Below, one piece after another: positions 7,516 through 14,204 of a DNA stretch of 64,000 bases. Source of the stretch: JBDKFK01 sp039798745 (lineage in GTDB: Bacteria > Patescibacteriota > Microgenomatia > UBA1406 > GWC2-37-13); the NCBI GenBank assembly GCA_039798745.1, contig JBDKFK010000003.1, forward strand, positions 1 through 64,000, read 5' to 3'. Under the pieces are notes generated by a model. The model worked only from the letters and a program-made list of their open reading frames with translations. It made no database searches and was not told the origin of the DNA. The number at the start of each line of letters is the position of its first letter. Positions within the stretch are counted from its first letter, which is position 1. A program made the position numbers and the translations under genes.

Positions 7516-8130
7516 TTATCCAGCATTTATGAGAGTCTTATCATTGTATGAAGGAGAGTTGACTCGTGTTGAAACTGGATATTTTTCCATATATTTTGCC
7601 GGATAGGGCTTAAGGTATGTTTTGATTTCATCCATTTCAGTCATATCAGGATTTATCCATTTTTCTTCATCTTCCTTTTCAAGTATTACAGGCATACGAT
7701 TATGTACATCCAACATGATGTCATTTGGAGTCGTGGTTATTATGGCATATCCAGATGATTCTGAATATACTCCTGCGAAAGCAAATAGTGGCTCTTTCTT
7801 AATATGAAAGTAAAATGGTGTTTTTTCCTTCCCTTGCCTTTTCCATTCGTAAAAGCCCGATGCAGGTACTAAGCATCTTTGAAACTGTAAGTATTTATGT
7901 GACCATGCTTTTTCTGACGACTCAGCCCGTATATTTATTAAATCTTTAGGCATGAAATGGAGACGCAACCCCCACTTCACTATTTCCAATGTATTGTCCG
8001 CTTTGATTATTGGCATCTCTTGTGATGGAGCCACATTCCAGTTAGATTTCACATGAGGAGTGGCGCTTAAATTAAAGCGTTTTTGTAGTTTTTTTGGGTC
8101 TTCAGAATCTATTTGATAGCGTCCGCACAT
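7516..8130 (-). CDS. SRAP domain protein (YedK/HMCES family)
   Basis: This 204-residue protein begins MCGRYQ, whose Cys2 becomes the catalytic N-terminal cysteine after Met removal. It has the conserved ASGFYEWK (glutamate) and VHNRMPVIL (histidine) motifs. The family forms a covalent bond with abasic sites in single-stranded DNA and shields them from strand breakage. A minus-strand TATAAT (8137-8142) ends 6 nt before the ATG, so the transcript is probably leaderless. It diverges from the polymerase operon across a region with two SOS-box-like sites. Confidence 0.93.
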   Translation of the reverse strand: MCGRYQIDSEDPKKLQKRFNLSATPHVKSNWNVAPSQEMPIIKADNTLEIVKWGLRLHFMPKDLINIRAESSEKAWSHKYLQFQRCLVPASGFYEWKRQGKEKTPFYFHIKKEPLFAFAGVYSESSGYAIITTTPNDIMLDVHNRMPVILEKEDEEKWINPDMTEMDEIKTYLKPYPAKYMEKYPVSTRVNSPSYNDKTLINAG

Positions 8131-8188
8131 ACCTTAATTATACCACTTGATATAGTCTGTATATCTTTTACTCATTGTTCCCTGCGGT

Positions 8189-8200
8189 GAACGAGTGTAC
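8189..8200. promoter_or_regulatory. LexA/DinR-like half-conserved SOS box
   Basis: GAACGAGTGTAC differs by one base from the Gram-positive type SOS core GAAC-N4-GTTC. It starts 23 nt before the perfect copy at 8212 and lies between the divergent SRAP and polymerase genes. It could be a second operator. Confidence 0.4.
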
Positions 8201-8211
8201 ACTTTAAGAGT

Positions 8212-8223
8212 GAACAATCGTTC
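8212..8223. promoter_or_regulatory. LexA/DinR-like SOS box
   Basis: GAACAATCGTTC is a perfect match to the GAAC-N4-GTTC core. It overlaps the expected -35 region of the TATAAA box (8232-8237) that serves the 8243 gene, a good position for repression. No lexA gene is in the window, so binding by LexA is inference. Confidence 0.6.
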
Positions 8224-8242
8224 ATATCAGTTATAAACGCAT

Positions 8243-8503
8243 ATGAATGAAGTAATCAATGAAAAGGTGTCTGTCGAGCTCATATATAACCGCATGACTG
8301 GTGAAGTCATGCCACGACGGATGCGTTGGCAAGGAAGGCTATATATTATGAAAAAATTGGGATACTACCACAAAGCGCGACAGGGAAGAACCATTCTGCA
8401 CATCTTTCATGTTACTGACGGAAACACAGATTTTAGGTTATCACTTGATACTGAAAATCTACATTGGACGTTAAACGAAATAACCGATGGAACTACAACT
8501 TAA
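8243..8503 (+). CDS. DUF6504-like small protein, polymerase partner
   Basis: This 86-residue protein shows VELIYNR...MPRRMRWQGRLYIMKKLGYY and a C-terminal FRLSLDTENLHWTLNEITDG. It resembles the DUF6504 pattern (W-x-GR-x-Y-x-V, then D...W-x-L) of small proteins next to ImuB/DinB-type polymerases. Its end overlaps the start of the polymerase gene by 17 nt, so the two are probably translated together. TATAAA at 8232-8237 lies 5 nt before the ATG. Its role in lesion bypass is not known. Confidence 0.6.
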   Translation: MNEVINEKVSVELIYNRMTGEVMPRRMRWQGRLYIMKKLGYYHKARQGRTILHIFHVTDGNTDFRLSLDTENLHWTLNEITDGTTT

Positions 8504-9746
8504 CCGCAACAGACCTCTCATAATGCATATAGACCTCAATTCATGTTTTGCAACGTGTACACAGCAAGCCTTTGTTCATCTTCGCGGTAAACCCCTTGTA
8601 ATGGTTGCATATGACACGCCTAATGGGTGTGTGTTATCTCCATCGATAGAAGCTAAACGGTTTGGAGTAAAGACCGGAATGACGCTACGTGAGGCGCGGC
8701 TTCTATGCCCTAGTGTTATTTCTCGTATGACTGATACAGTCATGGTACGTGATGTTCACATTAAGTTTAAGAAGATATTTAAGGACTATAGCCCTAATGT
8801 CTCACCCAAAAGCATAGATGAAGCCGTTATTGACTTTTCAGATATGGAAAAAGTATTAAAAAATAGAAGTTTGACCGATATTGGAAACGAGATAAAGCGG
8901 CGCATGAGAGCCGAGATAGGAGAATGGATCAGCTGCAGCATCGGTATAAGTACGAATAGGTTCTTAGCGAAACAGGCGGCAGGACTCAAAAAACCGGACG
9001 GCCTGGAAATAATTACACATGAGAACTTAAGACAGGTCATGGATAAGCTTACGCTTATTGATCTGAACGGGATAAATATAAAGTTTCAAGCCAGGTTAAA
9101 CATTCATGGCATACATACCCCGCTTCAATTTCTTGATGCGCCAATGGATAAGCTTAAAAAACAGGTGTTTCAGTCTATTGTGGGCTACTACTGGTATAAA
9201 CGCCTACGAGGATGGGAAGTTGATGACATGGACTTTAAACGAAAAAGCATTGGTCAGGATTATGCACTCAGTAAGAAGACGGCAGACCCTCAGGAGCTCA
9301 GTAAAATCCTCATGAAGCTTTCGGAAAAGATGGGGCGACGTCTGAGAAGACACAATCTTACCGCGCGAGGAATACACGTAGCTATGATTTATGATGACTG
9401 GACGTATTGGCATCGTGCACGGCAAACCGATAGAGATATGTTTGCAACCATGGAATTATATCGTGCAGCCCAGTTGATATTTAACCAACAACCGGAGAGT
9501 AAGGTAGTATCTAAGCTGTCGGTATCATGCTACGATTTAGAGCCATGTGGCAACTCTCAAATGTCGTTATTTGATGCACCTAGTGATAAAATACGCAAAG
9601 TAAGCGAGGCCATGGATAAAATTAATGATAAGTACGGTGAGTTTGTAGTAACACCGGCGCTCATGATGGGGATGGAGGATACGGTAATAGACCGTATAGC
9701 ATTTGGCGCGGTTAAAGAACTGGAGGATTTATATTCAACACAATAA
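8487..9746 (+). CDS. Y-family DNA polymerase (DinB/Pol IV-like)
   Basis: This 419-residue translesion polymerase has the catalytic carboxylates D16 (MHIDLNSCF) and the SIDEAV motif. F21 sits at the steric-gate position. SIGISTNRFLAKQAAGLKKPDG matches the palm segment, followed by a helix-hairpin and little-finger domain. Near the C-terminus QMSLFD fits the QxSLF clamp-binding motif, so it should dock on the sliding clamp. The first codon could also be the ATG at 8523, just before the first catalytic strand. It forms an SOS-type operon with the DUF6504-like gene inside the repeat-flanked cassette. Confidence 0.93.
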   Translation: MELQLNRNRPLIMHIDLNSCFATCTQQAFVHLRGKPLVMVAYDTPNGCVLSPSIEAKRFGVKTGMTLREARLLCPSVISRMTDTVMVRDVHIKFKKIFKDYSPNVSPKSIDEAVIDFSDMEKVLKNRSLTDIGNEIKRRMRAEIGEWISCSIGISTNRFLAKQAAGLKKPDGLEIITHENLRQVMDKLTLIDLNGINIKFQARLNIHGIHTPLQFLDAPMDKLKKQVFQSIVGYYWYKRLRGWEVDDMDFKRKSIGQDYALSKKTADPQELSKILMKLSEKMGRRLRRHNLTARGIHVAMIYDDWTYWHRARQTDRDMFATMELYRAAQLIFNQQPESKVVSKLSVSCYDLEPCGNSQMSLFDAPSDKIRKVSEAMDKINDKYGEFVVTPALMMGMEDTVIDRIAFGAVKELEDLYSTQ

Positions 9747-9792
9747 TCTATAGAGGTTCTATAAAACTCTAGTTCTTTACCTTGTAGAGTAC

Positions 9793-9798
9793 TATAAT
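9793..9798 (+). promoter_or_regulatory. -10 box upstream of repeat copy 2
   Basis: A perfect TATAAT stands 24 nt before the second 56-bp repeat and over 100 nt before the next gene. A transcript starting here would consist mainly of the repeat hairpins. This could be the remnant of a tRNA promoter or a small RNA promoter. Confidence 0.35.
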
Positions 9799-9821
9799 AA
9801 GTTCGAACATCGCTCGGTAGC

Positions 9822-9877
9822 CCACCCACACTTCGACCTCCGAATCGGAGGTCTACGTGTGGCGCGGCCACACGTTA
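9822..9877 (+). repeat. 56-bp direct repeat, copy 2 (right end of SOS-type cassette)
   Basis: It repeats 7410-7465 with one mismatch, including CCACCC of the tRNA-His acceptor end, but no complete tRNA precedes it. This is the layout left by tRNA-targeted integration (one att copy inside the tRNA, the other at the far edge). No integrase gene is present. Confidence 0.85.
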
Positions 9878-9919
9878 TGATACATGCGCGCATTTCTCTT
9901 TTCATGGTATCATTTGTAC

Positions 9920-10354
9920 ATGAATCCACTCGGAACCTTTAATGTTGCAGTTGCTGCTCTCATTGAAAAAGATGAAAAAATCCTTATCACCAAACGATCT
10001 GCTACCCGCGATCATGCTCCAAATGAATGGGAAGCTGGTATAACTGGTCGGATCGGACAAAATGAGAGTATGGAAGAGGCATTAATACGCGAAGTGAAAG
10101 AAGAAATTGGTTTAACTGTTGAAATTGTAACTCCGTATCGTGTTTTTCACTTTTATAGAGGTAAAGAAAAAACAGAACATCAGGGCGTAAATTTTTGGTG
10201 TAAATATGTTGGTGGAGAAGTACAGCTTGATCTGACTGAACAGTCAGAATATAAATGGGTAACGCCCGAAGAAGCACTGAGATATATAAACGAAGAAGAT
10301 GTTAAGAAAAGTCTCGAATATTTTCTTGAGTTTAAGAAACACTATACTCCTTAA
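9920..10354 (+). CDS. Nudix hydrolase
   Basis: From ATG 9920 this is a 144-residue protein with a complete Nudix box, G-RIGQN-E-SMEEALI-REVKEE-I-G-L, at about residues 41-63. The box coordinates the metal for hydrolysis of nucleoside diphosphates linked to another moiety. The N-terminal VAVAALIEKDEKILITKRS fits this fold and recalls the NTP-cleansing or IPP-isomerase-like branch; substrate is unknown. I chose 9920 over an ATG at 9884 because TATCAT (9908-9913) ends 6 nt before it. Confidence 0.88.
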   Translation: MNPLGTFNVAVAALIEKDEKILITKRSATRDHAPNEWEAGITGRIGQNESMEEALIREVKEEIGLTVEIVTPYRVFHFYRGKEKTEHQGVNFWCKYVGGEVQLDLTEQSEYKWVTPEEALRYINEEDVKKSLEYFLEFKKHYTP

Positions 10355-10432
10355 TACTTAAGAAAAATGCTACACACGACCACTATAAAACTTCAGGCCT
10401 TTACCTTTCAGAGCACAATCAAATCGTATTGA

Positions 10433-10438
10433 TATAAT
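10433..10438 (+). promoter_or_regulatory. -10 box (TATAAT) 6 nt from start codon
   Basis: A perfect TATAAT ends exactly 6 nt before the ATG at 10445, the most common spacing in this window. Confidence 0.6.
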
Positions 10439-10444
10439 AGATCT

Positions 10445-10933
10445 ATGCTTGTCATTTATGGTGCTCCGGCAGTTGGAAAAACAACATTAGCTACATATCT
10501 TCATAATACTTTTAACCTTACTGTTATGGAACTCGACGACGAAATAAAGCGGGAAAACAATGGTGTTTGGCCGGAACCTGCAGAGTATCGCAATAGAGAG
10601 ATAACTCCTAAGGTATTGAAACGGGTGGCAATGCTAGATAAAGGTATATTCTTAACGAGTGGATTAAACGCTGCATTTGTACAGACCGTGCGAAACAATA
10701 ATGGTAAAGTAGTTTTATTACATCTATCAGAAGAACATTTACGTGCCAGAAATAGTAAGAGGAATAGGGAAACGGGCCATGACGTTTATGACCAAATACA
10801 ACAAAATTTGAAAGACCAAGCTAGACTAAAAACTGAAGTCGGTTTTGACTATGTAATTGATGCTAATCAAACGACAGAAGAAATTGCGGCTAAGGTATTG
10901 AACATAGTAAAAATGAGCAAAATATACGTGTAA
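10445..10933 (+). CDS. P-loop kinase-like protein (AAA_33 type)
   Basis: This 162-residue protein begins MLVIYGAPAVGKTTLATYL, so Walker A (GAPAVGKT) is at residues 6-13. A DD pair (MELDDEI) and an arginine-rich lid (RARNSKRNRETGHD) follow, as in small kinases of the shikimate/gluconate kinase-like superfamily. Substrate cannot be read from sequence. It is transcribed alone from a leaderless-type promoter. Confidence 0.7.
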   Translation: MLVIYGAPAVGKTTLATYLHNTFNLTVMELDDEIKRENNGVWPEPAEYRNREITPKVLKRVAMLDKGIFLTSGLNAAFVQTVRNNNGKVVLLHLSEEHLRARNSKRNRETGHDVYDQIQQNLKDQARLKTEVGFDYVIDANQTTEEIAAKVLNIVKMSKIYV

Positions 10934-11029
10934 CTTTCACTAGTACATCAGACACGTGTGTTCTTAAAAACTATATCTGGTGAATGTGCATTTTCTTCTT
11001 GTTATGAGGCTCCCCTAAAATGACTATGG

Positions 11030-11066
11030 TATAATAAGTACATACTCATGCTTCAAAACATGAGTA
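11030..11066 (+). promoter_or_regulatory. Promoter plus perfect 5' leader hairpin of glycosyltransferase gene
   Basis: TATAAT lies at 11030-11035. The leader then carries a perfect 8-bp inverted repeat, TACTCATG (11043-11050) and CATGAGTA (11059-11066), with an 8-nt loop and a TTTT run just before the ATG at 11073. It resembles a weak terminator or attenuator placed directly before translation. Confidence 0.5.
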
Positions 11067-11072
11067 TTTTAT

Positions 11073-12191
11073 ATGAAAATTGCATTGTTTAATTGCAATC
11101 TAAGATCCATACCCCCAAAAAAAAGTGGGGGGATAGAAAAAGTAATCAACTCACTTGTTGATGGCTTTACTGCACAAGGTCATTCGGTAACCCTCTTCAC
11201 CACGGGCGACAGTCTCGTTAAATCTGGAGTTGAAATAGTTTCTGTGCTAGACAAAGAGCTCGAATCGAGCGATCTAGACGACGAAGCCAAAAATTTTCTC
11301 AACAAACAAGCATCCCTTGAACTGGGCAAAATATTGGTCCAAAGACAGTATGAGTTTGATATCATCCATAACCACTGCATCAACGCGGTTCTGCCGATAC
11401 TCGGTGATATAAAGAACACTCTCGTAACCACGCTGCACGAATTCCTTACCTTTGAAACAATTGACCGTCTGGGTTTTTTTCATGACCTTAACTATGTAAG
11501 CATAAGCTATTCTCAGAGAAAACCATTTCCCGATCTCAACTATGTAGATAACATCTATCACGGCATTGACCCCAAAGAATACCCGCTTCCTACCAAACCC
11601 GAAGACTACCTTGTTTTTGTCGGAAGAATCTCGCAGCAGAAAAATCCTCATCTAGCCATCCAGGCGGCCCGCCGTCTCGGCAAGAAAATATATATAATCG
11701 GCAAGTACAAAGATGACGACGTGGAGCATGACTACTTCAACTCGGTATTCCTTCCCTGCCTTAAGCAAAATGCCGACTATGCTGAGTGGATCGGCGAACT
11801 AAGCGGTCCGGAACTCTATAAATATCTGAACAAAGCACTGGCTTCGCTTCACCCCGTAACAGTGCGTGAATCCTTTGGCTTAGCAGCAGTTGAGTCGGCT
11901 ATGTGTGGTTGTCCGCCTATAACCTTTAATCATGGTGCATATGTGGAGACGGTAGAAGAAGGGAAGACTGGCTTTATTGTAGAGGATGTTGAGGAGATGG
12001 TGGACAAAATCAGTAATATAGATCAGATAGACCGCGACCACTGCCGCTCATATGTGGAAAACCGATTCACTGTAGATATAATGGTCAAACAATACCTGAA
12101 GCTCTACGAATTACTTATTGCGAAAAGTGGACAACCGCTCAGTAGTATAGGGAATAATCTCCTGAATTCGAAGCACTTCAAAACATTCTGA
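11073..12191 (+). CDS. Glycosyltransferase family 4
   Basis: This 372-residue GT-B enzyme has an N-terminal GGIEKVINSLVDGF acceptor-side loop, the VFVGRISQQKNPHLAIQAA segment that opens the donor domain, and RESFGLAAVESAMCG containing the E-x7-E-like donor motif. Such enzymes move sugars from nucleotide sugars to surface glycans or glycolipids. No sugar can be assigned. Its last 81 nt overlap the convergent PIG-L gene, which may act on the same glycan. Confidence 0.9.
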   Translation: MKIALFNCNLRSIPPKKSGGIEKVINSLVDGFTAQGHSVTLFTTGDSLVKSGVEIVSVLDKELESSDLDDEAKNFLNKQASLELGKILVQRQYEFDIIHNHCINAVLPILGDIKNTLVTTLHEFLTFETIDRLGFFHDLNYVSISYSQRKPFPDLNYVDNIYHGIDPKEYPLPTKPEDYLVFVGRISQQKNPHLAIQAARRLGKKIYIIGKYKDDDVEHDYFNSVFLPCLKQNADYAEWIGELSGPELYKYLNKALASLHPVTVRESFGLAAVESAMCGCPPITFNHGAYVETVEEGKTGFIVEDVEEMVDKISNIDQIDRDHCRSYVENRFTVDIMVKQYLKLYELLIAKSGQPLSSIGNNLLNSKHFKTF

Positions 12192-12794
12192 ATACCCTCC
12201 CTTTCCCTTCATTACGCCGCGGTATTTGTTTAAACCCCTTACCGCTTCATCAAAACGTGTATTTTGCACCTGTGTGGTATGCTTCTGAAGCGCGTTAACC
12301 TTTAGCTCTATATATTCAGTAATATCCTCAATATAACTTACATCTGTTATAGGAGTCCAGACTTCGTAGGCAAGAATAGTTATAGATGAGGTATTGTTCA
12401 TCCCTTCGGCCATCATAATTGACTCAAGCGCTATAGTGTGGGTCGCGATATGATCTTTGTGGTTATCTTTTTTGTGAGGTATATAAACGAGATCGGGTTT
12501 ATACTTGGCGATAGTCTCAGCTAGCTTTGTAATGCTTTTGGCATCACATACCACTGAACCATCAATAAAACGGAGAAAAAATGTAGTTTTTGCTCCCAGT
12601 GCCTCAGCTCCGTTCTTCGCCTCGGCTTCTCGTATGGTCCGCAGTTTTGCAGCGTCTGCATGGCCGCTTCCCACATCGCCCGACGTCATGAACACGATCC
12701 CAACATCGTTGCCGTGAGCTATATGTTTAGCAATGCTTCCGCCGCAGCCGATGATATCATCGTCAGGATGGGGGGCTATAATAAGAACACGCAT
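12111..12794 (-). CDS. PIG-L/LmbE family deacetylase
   Basis: This 227-residue protein has the zinc-binding APHPDDDIIGCGG at its N-terminus and HKKDNHKDH further on, the two hallmark PIG-L motifs. Members remove acetyl groups from N-acetylglucosamine-type sugars or bacillithiol/mycothiol precursors. A minus-strand TATAAT (12801-12806) ends 6 nt before the ATG. Its 3' end overlaps the glycosyltransferase gene by 81 nt tail to tail, so both transcripts are complementary there. Confidence 0.9.
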   Translation of the reverse strand: MRVLIIAPHPDDDIIGCGGSIAKHIAHGNDVGIVFMTSGDVGSGHADAAKLRTIREAEAKNGAEALGAKTTFFLRFIDGSVVCDAKSITKLAETIAKYKPDLVYIPHKKDNHKDHIATHTIALESIMMAEGMNNTSSITILAYEVWTPITDVSYIEDITEYIELKVNALQKHTTQVQNTRFDEAVRGLNKYRGVMKGKGGYSECFEVLRIQEIIPYTTERLSTFRNK

Positions 12795-12800
12795 GTCACT

Positions 12801-12835
12801 ATTATATCATCCATTTTTAGACAGTTTGGTATAAT
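12801..12835. promoter_or_regulatory. Divergent pair of -10 boxes
   Basis: A minus-strand TATAAT (12801-12806) serves the PIG-L gene with a 6-nt gap. A plus-strand TATAAT (12830-12835) serves the DinB-family gene with an 8-nt gap. Only 49 nt separate the two start codons. Confidence 0.6.
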
Positions 12836-12843
12836 TAGGGCAT

Positions 12844-13314
12844 ATGAACAACCTTAATATTTTCAAAAAAACCTTTGGTTGGTACCGCAATCTAACGATA
12901 GAACTCCTTAAACAGTTGCCCGAAGACCGCATGGATGACCAGATCTCTTCCCGTAGCATTCCTATACGCTGCCAGCTTATCGATCTGGGCGATATGCAGC
13001 TCAAAATAGTCGGACTTATGGGAGGTAAACATATGGGCACATTCAAACGACCCAGCGAAACAACCGGTTCAAAAGACGAAATTATTTCTTATCTCAACGA
13101 ATCTCATAAGGCAGTACTGAAAACCTTAGAAACTATGGATCCACAGACAACATCTCTTGACTGGTTCGGCAGAATGCGTTTTAATTTTGATGAGGCACTT
13201 GCTTTTATGCTGGCACATGAAGCCATGCATCATGGTGAGATTTTGTCGTTTATATTCGCAAAAGACCTGCCCATGCCAAACGCATTTAAAGATACATGGG
13301 GGTTTGAAAGATAA
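12844..13314 (+). CDS. DinB-family (DUF664-like) four-helix protein
   Basis: This 156-residue helical protein has a HEAMHHGEIL segment, giving two histidines of the usual metal site in the DinB/DfsB four-helix family (unrelated to DinB polymerase). N-terminal FGWYRNLTIELLKQLPED also fits the family. Members include thiol-dependent transferases, but most are uncharacterised. It is followed after 2 nt by the next gene, so both are probably one operon. Confidence 0.75.
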   Translation: MNNLNIFKKTFGWYRNLTIELLKQLPEDRMDDQISSRSIPIRCQLIDLGDMQLKIVGLMGGKHMGTFKRPSETTGSKDEIISYLNESHKAVLKTLETMDPQTTSLDWFGRMRFNFDEALAFMLAHEAMHHGEILSFIFAKDLPMPNAFKDTWGFER

Positions 13315-13316
13315 AT

Positions 13317-13874
13317 ATGTCAACCATTAATTTTGAAACTAAACTGATCACCATCAACGCATGGACCATTCTTCTATTACCTGAGAGTGCCTCCGCGCAG
13401 CTACCCTCTAGAGGCATGACTATGGTTGCGGGGACCATAAATGGCGTTCCTTTTAAAGCCGTGCTCGAACCAGACGGCAAGTATGGCCCAGGCAAAAAAC
13501 CAAGCCACTGGTTTAGGCCTGACCAGAAGTTGCTTGATGCAGCCAAAGTCGCGACAGGCGATACGGTACGCGTTTCGCTTGAGCCGACCAAAGAATGGAT
13601 AGAGCCGGAAGTTCCTGATGAGGTGAAAAAAGCTCTTGCCTCTTCCCCCAAAGCCGAAGCTTTATGGAAAGATATTACTCCGATGGCCCGTTGGGATTGG
13701 ATCCGCTGGATACGCGCAGTCAAAACTCCTGAGACCCGCCAAAAGCATATAGAAGTCGCGCTCGACAAACTCAACAAAGGTATGAGACGTCCCTGCTGTT
13801 TCAATCGTAATCTATGCAGTGAACCCTACGTATCGCATAACTGGGTGCTTCTCGAGCCAGAGCAGACCCTATAA
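13317..13874 (+). CDS. DUF1905/YdeI-OmdA domain protein
   Basis: This 185-residue protein has an N-terminal DUF1905-type barrel (TINGVPFKAVLEPDGKYG, then TGDTVRVSLEPTKEW). A C-terminal OmdA/YdeI helical segment follows (PKAEALWKDITPMARWDWIRWIRAVKTPETRQKHIEVALDKL). These two domains occur together in many bacteria, and their function is not established. The start is 2 nt after the previous stop. The C-terminal tail carries two adjacent cysteines (RPCCFNRNLC), unusual for the family as I know it. Confidence 0.85.
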   Translation: MSTINFETKLITINAWTILLLPESASAQLPSRGMTMVAGTINGVPFKAVLEPDGKYGPGKKPSHWFRPDQKLLDAAKVATGDTVRVSLEPTKEWIEPEVPDEVKKALASSPKAEALWKDITPMARWDWIRWIRAVKTPETRQKHIEVALDKLNKGMRRPCCFNRNLCSEPYVSHNWVLLEPEQTL

Positions 13875-13940
13875 CAATATCCACATACTAGTTCTTGAAA
13901 TAGTACTATCATGTATATAACTATGATCATGGATATGAAA

Positions 13941-13945
13941 GGAGG
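13941..13945 (+). promoter_or_regulatory. Strong Shine-Dalgarno site GGAGG before DUF378 gene
   Basis: AAAGGAGGTG lies 8 nt before the ATG at 13954 and decides the start over an in-frame GTG at 13945 that falls inside the site. It contrasts with the SD-less genes around it. Confidence 0.7.
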
Positions 13946-13953
13946 TGAATGAA

Positions 13954-14160
13954 ATGAAAGCACTACATATGGTAGGGTTTATTTTGGTTATTGTCGGCGC
14001 GTTGAACTGGGGACTGGTCGGTCTATTTGACTTCAACCTGGTCAATACTCTTCTTGGATCGGTGCCGATGGCGGAAAAGCTCGTGTATATTCTCGTGGGA
14101 GCATCAGCTGTGTATATTTTTGCAACACACAAAAAGGACTGCAAAATCTGCAGCAAGTAA
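13954..14160 (+). CDS. DUF378 (YuzA-like) membrane protein
   Basis: From ATG 13954 this is a 68-residue protein with two membrane helices. MVGFILVIVGALNWGLVGLFDFNLVN is the DUF378 signature (GALNWGL), and the second helix is LVYILVGASAVYIF. It ends with a CKIC motif that could bind metal or form a disulfide. Function is unknown. Confidence 0.85.
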   Translation: MKALHMVGFILVIVGALNWGLVGLFDFNLVNTLLGSVPMAEKLVYILVGASAVYIFATHKKDCKICSK

Positions 14161-14204
14161 CTTCACTTTCAATGTCATGAAATACCATCATGGCATTGAT
14201 TTGG

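Noticed and set aside
9793..9830. Remnant tRNA upstream of repeat copy 2
   Set aside because: A TATAAT, a GTTCGAAC and a CCACCC suggest one, but no acceptor or anticodon stem can be formed.
12844..13314. DNA polymerase IV (DinB)
   Set aside because: The family name DinB here refers to a four-helix metal-binding fold; no polymerase motif is present.
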